A stretch of 64,000 nucleotides of DNA from Hirundichthys speculiger (Eukaryota > Chordata > Actinopteri > Beloniformes > Exocoetidae). Numbering within the stretch: position 1 is the first letter of the stretch; each line of letters starts with the position of its first letter. This document shows, in pieces, positions 1-64,000 of the stretch. A model generated the notes under the pieces. That model was not told where the DNA came from, searched no databases, and saw only the letters and a list, made by a program, of their open reading frames with translations. Both the position numbers and the translations under genes were made by a program. The DNA lies in contig JAGFBZ010002312.1 in the NCBI GenBank assembly GCA_018398805.1, positions 1 through 64,000 on the forward strand, given 5' to 3'.

Positions 1-55
1 AAATGAACAAGAAAGTGAAGAAAAAATGGTGGTCTAATAATTTTTTCCATGACTG
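1..55. mobile_element. Right end of a TA-flanked MITE, cut by window edge
   Basis: These bases match the right end of the complete element at 18395-18760 nearly base for base (ggtggtctaataatttttt then ccatgact/attg), followed by a TA. The rest of this copy lies outside the window. Confidence 0.85.
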
Positions 56-1467
56 TAGGAGATCCTCATCAAGGCGCTGGGCTCTCTTTTGCCGTCACAG
101 CTTGATCACGTTCAGTTAACACATGTTCACGAGCGGAAGCTTCCTTTTATGAACCACAGACTAGCACGCAAATCCTCAGAAACACGCAGGTGTTTAGTGT
201 TAAAGGTGGCAGCGATTCAAACGGCGGCTCCGTCGTTCCCGCTGCTGATGAGCATTATCAGTTAATAACCCATGCAGCCACATGTCGTCCCTGAACCGTG
301 TCCTCGAATGAGGCATTGATCCCTGCTTTGTTCCCGCACAATATATGTGATTCAGCGTCACATGTGACAAACAAAAATCAATCTAGAACAAAGCTCAAGG
401 GGTCGTGAGTCTCGGGTTTTTGTCCGCTGTTTGACCAGAAGCGCACTATCCAATTTTCATTATGAAATAACAGCTCATAAATGGCCTTTTGTTTGATTCC
501 TGCATTATGAAGCCTAATATTTCTAGCTGAAGTACCCTCTGTGATATTTCAGTGCCCGTGCCTCTCATAGGTTTCCAGTACACACATCAAAGCAAATTTC
601 ATTAATGCACCGTATCTTTAGAGCTGGAGCACCTACTGTGTACCTGGTAGGTGTTAGTCATTAGCCACCGCAGGGGTTGCTGTTGATTTCTATTTGTGTG
701 GGCGCAAGATTTATATTATGCCTTCAGTACAATCGTCCTCTCATCCTGACACTTATAATTAAAACCAGAATGCAGGACTGCTAAACACTTATGGCTTTTT
801 AGTCCATTAAGACTCCTTTTGAAAAAGGTGCTTTGTTATACCCATATTATCAGCCTTTTTGGAGTTTTGACTGTTTTTAAAAGCTCTCTAAAAGAGCTGG
901 ACTCTTTGACACAGTCAGCGTTGAGGTTGTTGCAGGAAATATGCCGTCATCGTAGACTGCAATCAGCATTCCCAGGTGATTTAATATCTCAAAGTTCAAA
1001 GACGGTTCGAGTCGCAGGAGGCCGACACGCATCAGAGGTCAGGTGAGGTGAAAGATGCGCCTCCATCACTCATCTGGTGGACGCGTGATAAACCTCCCTC
1101 GCTATCGCCATCATGACACGCTGGTGTTCTGGGAAAAACAAGGACCAAAGTACAGGATGTTTTGGCTTGAGAGATTATAAAATTAAAGACAGAGCAGCAA
1201 GCAAAAGAAAAAAAAAAAGGAAAAAAAAAAGGAAGTTTCAGCAGTTGATGAACATGCCAGCATAAATAAACCACTGATGTTCAGACGGCTGTGATGGTTA
1301 ACCCTTCTATATCTTCTTTGGGTTTGCTCACAACTGCATTTGAAAGATCTTTTCTAGCTCTACCAAAAGAGTCTTAAGACCCGTAACAGATAAAAAGAGG
1401 CCTCCAGTTTTTTTTTAATGTATTTTACCACTTTAAAGTACCACTTTAATCATTTCATAATGATTAT
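56..1467. other. 5' flank, nothing recognised
   Basis: AT-rich non-coding sequence. Short open frames only, no family resemblance and no clear repeat ends. Confidence 0.7.
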
Positions 1468-2680
1468 GGCCCCAATCGTACACTTCCCGCTAGCCGCTAC
1501 CCGCAAAATGCGTGTTTAGGAATCTCCGCTAACTGCTAACGCAATCTTCCGCTCCCTAAAGCTGCTACCCATTATGCCGACTCCCTTACAAATGACATGC
1601 AAGGGGCATGTCTTTTGCCCTTTCCGCACACTCGGTATCTTGGAATCGTGGGTAGCGGGTACTGGGTACCGGGTACCGGGTAGTCAGACCACCCGCTACC
1701 TGCATGTCCGCGTGTACAAGAAAGCATTGTGGTTTCTGCCAGAGAGGTGGTTTCTCTGTCTTCAGTGTAATGAAAAAAGGGACGCAGCTCCAAAGCTGTC
1801 TTTAAATGCATATAAAGTTTATTTGCAGAAAAAGAGGCTTAATACAGACTTGATCAGGTCTGGGAACTTCTCGGGTCGAATTTGGTAAGAAGAACCAAGC
1901 ACGTACATCAGAGGAAAGTTTATATAGTCGTGGCCAGGTCTCATTTCAGACAAGTTTGGAATCAATCAAAAGCTTCTCCTGACAGTTCCCAACATGTTGT
2001 TCTCTCTGGACAATAACCATCTCGGATTTCTAATAAGAGACAGGATATACTCCCTAACTGATCACGGATCCTCCAAATTTGTAAGTCCTGGGAACGTGTC
2101 CTTGAGCGCAATCTCACATATTGGGCCAAATGTACTCAGTGAACCTCAACAAAGGCCTAAACTTCAGGCCTTACAGCTGTTAAAGTGCTATTTGGCCTAT
2201 TGGCCTCAGTTGAACCCCTGAGAAAATAGCAGAGATCCTCTTAAACAGCTTGCTCACCAGTTAAACCATAGACGACCACAGCGTGTTAACTGGGAGCGCA
2301 CCAACTATCTGGGACTTTCAGGTAGCTGATAGGAATTGTCTGTGTAAAAATATTTGTATGTATATATCAGTGCAGAGGAGGAGGAGGAAGGAAGAGGAGG
2401 AAGCTCTACAGCAGAGTCCCAGACGAGCTCCACGAGAGCTGCTACTGATCTGATGAAGAGACGCTCCATAGCGGTTAGTGGGTAGCGCAACTTGCTCTTA
2501 AAGGCAATGGCTGCTGACGCACTGATTGGTTTAACAGGTGGAACGACCTAACCACTCCTATGCATAATGTAGTGGGTAGCGCAGGTGGGATAGCAGGTTT
2601 AGCAAGGTGGAAGATTGCGTTCTTCGCTACCTGCTATCCCTAAATAGCGGCTTTATGAGATCTTGCAGAAGATCGGGCCC
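1468..2680. mobile_element. Probable non-autonomous DNA transposon with about 100-bp degenerate inverted ends
   Basis: The left end (gctaacgcaatcttccgctc, then gctgctacccattatgcc) reappears inverted on the right (about 2560-2640, with gaagattgcgtt and gcataatgtagtgggtagc). The outer edges share a GGCCC...GATC/AATCG-like core. A GGGTACCGGGTA-type short repeat occurs inside (1650-1685). No transposase is recognisable. A Harbinger-like origin is only a guess, and the exact borders are uncertain. Confidence 0.5.
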
Positions 2681-3599
2681 ATTGTATATATTACAGTCAT
2701 ATCTATCAGCCTCTTAGTAACAGTGGCTTTGAGAGGAGACTCTTCAAAGACTGGTTATGGCTGTCACTGTGACTTCTCGCCTCTCACCTTTATTACTTTT
2801 CCAAGCTTTAAGCTCCACCAGTGAAGTTCATTCACATAGCAAACAATACATATCAAATCCACAGGACAGCTTGAGGGCGTTAGGAAAAGAAAAAAAAGCC
2901 ACTTTCATCAGACTTGTATCCTGTTTAAAGTGACCTTGTCCGTCAACGTGACGCATGCCACAAAGTTATAAAAGTCCCTCATGGTTACGGTCCAGAACAG
3001 TTACGGGCTTAGATTTCACCTTTTATTTTTACTATTTTTCTCCAACTTGAGCCACGGACATGCCGCAGCCTGAATTGGTGTTTTATTTATTTTATTTTTT
3101 TTATTTATTGGCTTTGCTTGTTTTCAGGTGAGATGCTTTATAACCTCCCAGGTTCTTTTATTTATTTGTCCTAATCTGGACCCTTTCGGCGCCAGGACTG
3201 TGACAAAACGATGACGGGAGTCATTTCTTTTGAGTAGCCCAAACTTGAGGAACTCCAGTAAACCCCTGCCCTCTAGGAGATAAAATAAAATACTGAAACA
3301 AAATATCACATTTGCGCTGAACGCATTTAATTAATTAATTCTAATTTAGTCGAGCCTCCCTCTGACAGTTTTCAATAGAAGGCGTGCGCAGTGTCATTCT
3401 TTTTAGTGGTAATAGGCTCCGTAACCCTTTGGCACAGAATTTAAAGACGACTTCATATACATCACGCTGGGTGACAAGATTTCAGCGCAGCTGGGTCCTT
3501 TTTTAAGTGGGTCCTCAGAAAACCTTGATCTCGGCACCAGAAAATTAATGCTTAATGGAAAAGGGGAAGCAAAATGCAAGAGCTTTCTCAATCTGCTGC

Positions 3600-3624
3600 T
3601 TTTTTTTTTTTTTTTTTTTTTTTT
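3600..3624. repeat. T homopolymer
   Basis: About 24 T in the 5' flank. No associated retroposon was recognised. Confidence 0.9.
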
Positions 3625-4726
3625 ACATTTCTTTGGACAAATCCTGAGTGTCCTTAGTGGCTCTGTGGTTGATGTATGGTCCGCTCTAAGATCCAAACGG
3701 AAAAAAAAGGGATGATTTTTATTGGTTTTGTGGAGAGATACTGTCCATTGTCATTTTGCTCTCAGTCCAATGCTGTGCGAATGACCAGCAGTAAAGCAAT
3801 TGCCCTCGATCTGTATTTATTCAGTTCAGTCCTTCTGCATTTCACTTAAAAGCACATTATGCACATCCGATGGAATAAAAATGAAAATAATTTATCTGGT
3901 CAAAACACAAAGCCCGTCCCTGTGAGTACATCTTGTAATTCTCCTCTGAGACATCTGAGTTAAAGACTTGCTTCTAGTGATTATCCACCCCCAGCTGTCT
4001 GCATTCGCCTCCATCCTTCCCTTCCCGGTCTATTCTAATATCTCATTTGTCCACTGCTCCTGTCTCTGCCGCTCCAGTCTTGTCAGGGAAAGGTCACTCT
4101 GGCCCTCCAAGCAGAGTGCACTCTTTCTCCGGGGAAATTAATGGTTTGAGCCTTCAAGACCTGCCTCTCTCTTTCTCTGTAATTTGTTGGCATTGACTCA
4201 GTGCATCTGTTCAAAATGTATATGTACACAGGGCAACATGTGGAGGCTGGAAGCAGACGGATGCACCTCTTGTGTTGACGAGTTCAGAAATGTAGGGAGG
4301 CAGACAAGTACACGGTTGAGGATCAGGTAGGGCAGAGACAGCTCCACCAGCCTTTTTTCCTCAGTAAATATTCTGTTATATATCATATTTTCTTTGTGCG
4401 CTCCAGCTTTGACCCAGAGTGATTCCTTTGGATTCGGCCGAATTTTACTGAATCTAGAGGAATGTCTGTGAAGCCAACAGGGGATGCCGTTGGCTTGCCC
4501 CTAATGTTGTGTTATTGATGATGTTCTCATCTTCCCACACAATCATGGACAGACAAGGGGGGTTTGTTGTTTGCTTGTTTCTGTTGTCGTGAAGGCTGGC
4601 AGACAGTTGTTTAAATGCTCTGCCCCTAAAATGAACGATCAGAGACGTGATGGAGAGATTAGGAAGTTTGCGGGCAGGGCAGCCTGACCTTCACAGAGAA
4701 ATAAATTGCATCCAATTTATTTTTTT

Positions 4727-4983
4727 TAGACAGAATTGTAAATATTGCTACCTGAGTTGCTACCTGAACTGTAAAGTTCACAGATTTTTACCATTTTCCA
4801 TGTCTGTTTTAGCTTTTCTGCATGTTTACCTGCTAATTGACTTCCGGTGCTGCAGCAGCCAGTAACATACTTTTCAAAACAAAAGCATATGAGCAACGTG
4901 CGTTAACGCGTGATAAAATAAATGTCGGCGTTAATAAATTAATGAGTTAACGCGATAATAACGCGTTAACTTGCCCAACCCTA
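4727..4983 (+). mobile_element. hAT-like MITE family A, 3' fragment
   Basis: This matches the right-hand part of the full copy at 16764-17834: acagaattgtaaatattgc, then the TTAATAAATTAATG...AACGCGTTAACTTGCCC terminal region, ending CCCTA. The left part is missing. Confidence 0.75.
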
Positions 4984-5554
4984 GTTAAAACATGAAGGAA
5001 TATGATGTATGTACAATATTTACCACTGATTTACCACCAGTATTTTATATATGTGACTCCATAGGGTTCAAATAGCTATTAAAGTCAAGTAAAAACAAAG
5101 ATAATCTGTCACACGCTGCTGCAGGTAGAGGATCCAGTTGAAAATGTTTTATCTGTGCAGCATGTATCAGATGAAGCGATGGCCATAAAATGTATTACTT
5201 TTATAAAACTCCATGGGCCTGAAAGGAAGCACCTGTCTGCAGTATTTTTCTCTAATTTGATTCAGTCAACCAAGTTAACTTTTTTTTCTGAATTATTTCA
5301 TTATCTGCAGAGGTTCATCGGTCTCTGTGGTTGTGATTGATATAGTTTTTCAGTGTCACTCAGCAGCATCTCCTCGCAGTGATTTTGACTGATTTTTTTT
5401 TAAGTGTATTTGTATATATTTAAGTGGTTTGCAGCTTGTTTCTTCTCTGCTACATTTAGATCACAGGTGCTTTTATTAACGTCTTATTGTGTTCTGATGA
5501 CAGTGGAGTTGATAAAACTACTGATCACTACCTGGTGAAACAGGGTCCATGTCG

Positions 5555-6005
5555 GCAGCGTTGCCTGCTGGTTCTCCAGCGCAGGCTCGTCGGTACTGGG
5601 GGGCGCATCACTGAGCCGGTGGGTGGACCCGCAGCACAGTTTCCAGCCGCCTGATTTGCTGATCGGGGGCCGGCTCCCCTGTCATTCCCCTGTGATCCTG
5701 GCTCTGGTTCGTAGAGTTCGCCCAGCCCTCCTGTCCGCGCACCCACCAAGTGTAGCGACTGCACTGTGTGCGCTCCGGTTAAAGCCCGGATTCCTTCACT
5801 GGGAAGGCTGGGCGCTGGGAAGGAGGACCGCGGCCTCGGTGCGGCTGAGAGAAGAGGCGAAACCCCCCCCTCATATATGGCTCTTTTGTAGGACGGTTTC
5901 CATCTTCATTTGGGATTGTGGAAGGGACGTAATTTAAGAAAAAAAAAGAAAAAAAAAAGTACCTGAAGTCGCCCAGAAGTTCTCTTCACTCGCGGGCGCT
6001 CAACC
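5555..6005 (+). promoter_or_regulatory. Probable promoter/5'UTR region of col11a1, CG-rich
   Basis: This stretch directly upstream of the start codon has many CpG dinucleotides (for example gcgcaggctcgtcggt near 5580 and ctcgcgggcgct near 5990), in contrast with the AT-rich surroundings. A TATA-like catatatgg lies at 5872-5880 but overlaps a short upstream ATG. A purine-rich run is at 5937-5959. The transcription start cannot be located from sequence alone. Open frames here look incidental. Confidence 0.4.

Positions 6006-64000
<57,995 letters not shown>

Larger units (their letters stand above)
2681..5554. other. 5' flank, mostly unassigned
   Basis: Apart from the T-run and the family A hAT fragment (4727-4983) I see no gene, RNA or element. 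Open frames here are under 100 codons and look incidental. Confidence 0.6.

Noticed and set aside
5623..5937. 104-codon open frame on plus and a 78-codon one on minus in the promoter region
   Set aside because: The sequence is CG-rich, so stops are rare. No family resemblance, and it overlaps the likely promoter and 5'UTR.

Overview
The window is vertebrate nuclear DNA, almost certainly from a ray-finned (teleost) fish. It holds the 5' half of one large split gene on the plus strand. The gene is a fibrillar procollagen of the type V/XI clade and is best read as procollagen alpha-1(XI), col11a1 (a or b copy not resolved). Twenty-nine coding exons can be placed by reading frame, GT-AG borders and family resemblance. 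They run from the initiator ATG at 6006 to an exon cut by the right edge (63972-64000). No other host gene is recognisable.

Layout. 1-5550 is 5' flank with repeat remnants. 5555-6005 is a CG-rich stretch that probably holds promoter and 5'UTR. Exon 1 encodes the signal peptide. Exons 2-5 (11091-31719) encode the thrombospondin-N/laminin-G-like (PARP) domain with its four cysteines. Exons 6A, 6B, 7 and 8 (33425-40303) encode the variable N-propeptide region: an acidic Tyr-rich cassette, a strongly basic cassette and more acidic Tyr-rich sequence. Exons 9-13 (43060-47115) encode the minor helix and N-telopeptide. From exon 14 (48091) on, the gene enters the main Gly-X-Y helix in 45- and 54-bp exons that all begin with a Gly codon. 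With both 6A and 6B included, the window encodes about 851 codons. Every cassette in the variable region is phase 0 on both sides, so inclusion or skipping keeps the frame.

The introns are packed with transposable elements, many with readable ends and target-site duplications. They include several hAT families (three related elements with TAGGG-GTGCACGATAA-type ends, four copies or fragments of a TAGGGCTGGGCAA-ended element, and single elements with perfect or near-perfect 8-bp duplications), a 1.6-kb Tc1/mariner element with a broken transposase, two pogo/Tigger-like elements, TA- and TTAA-flanked MITEs, and non-LTR retrotransposon 3' ends. Some are nested: the intron between the alternative exons 6A and 6B is mostly a roughly 4-kb transposon carrying two hAT insertions, and a LINE sits inside an hAT relative that encodes a CGGBP1-like zinc finger.

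I found no wholly new genetic system. The observations most worth checking are inverted transposon copies that bracket exon 3 and exon 4 (a setting that favours circular RNA), a C-run and a G-run bracketing exons 15-16, a furin-like RKKR at the start of basic exon 6B, and transposon hairpins inside introns.
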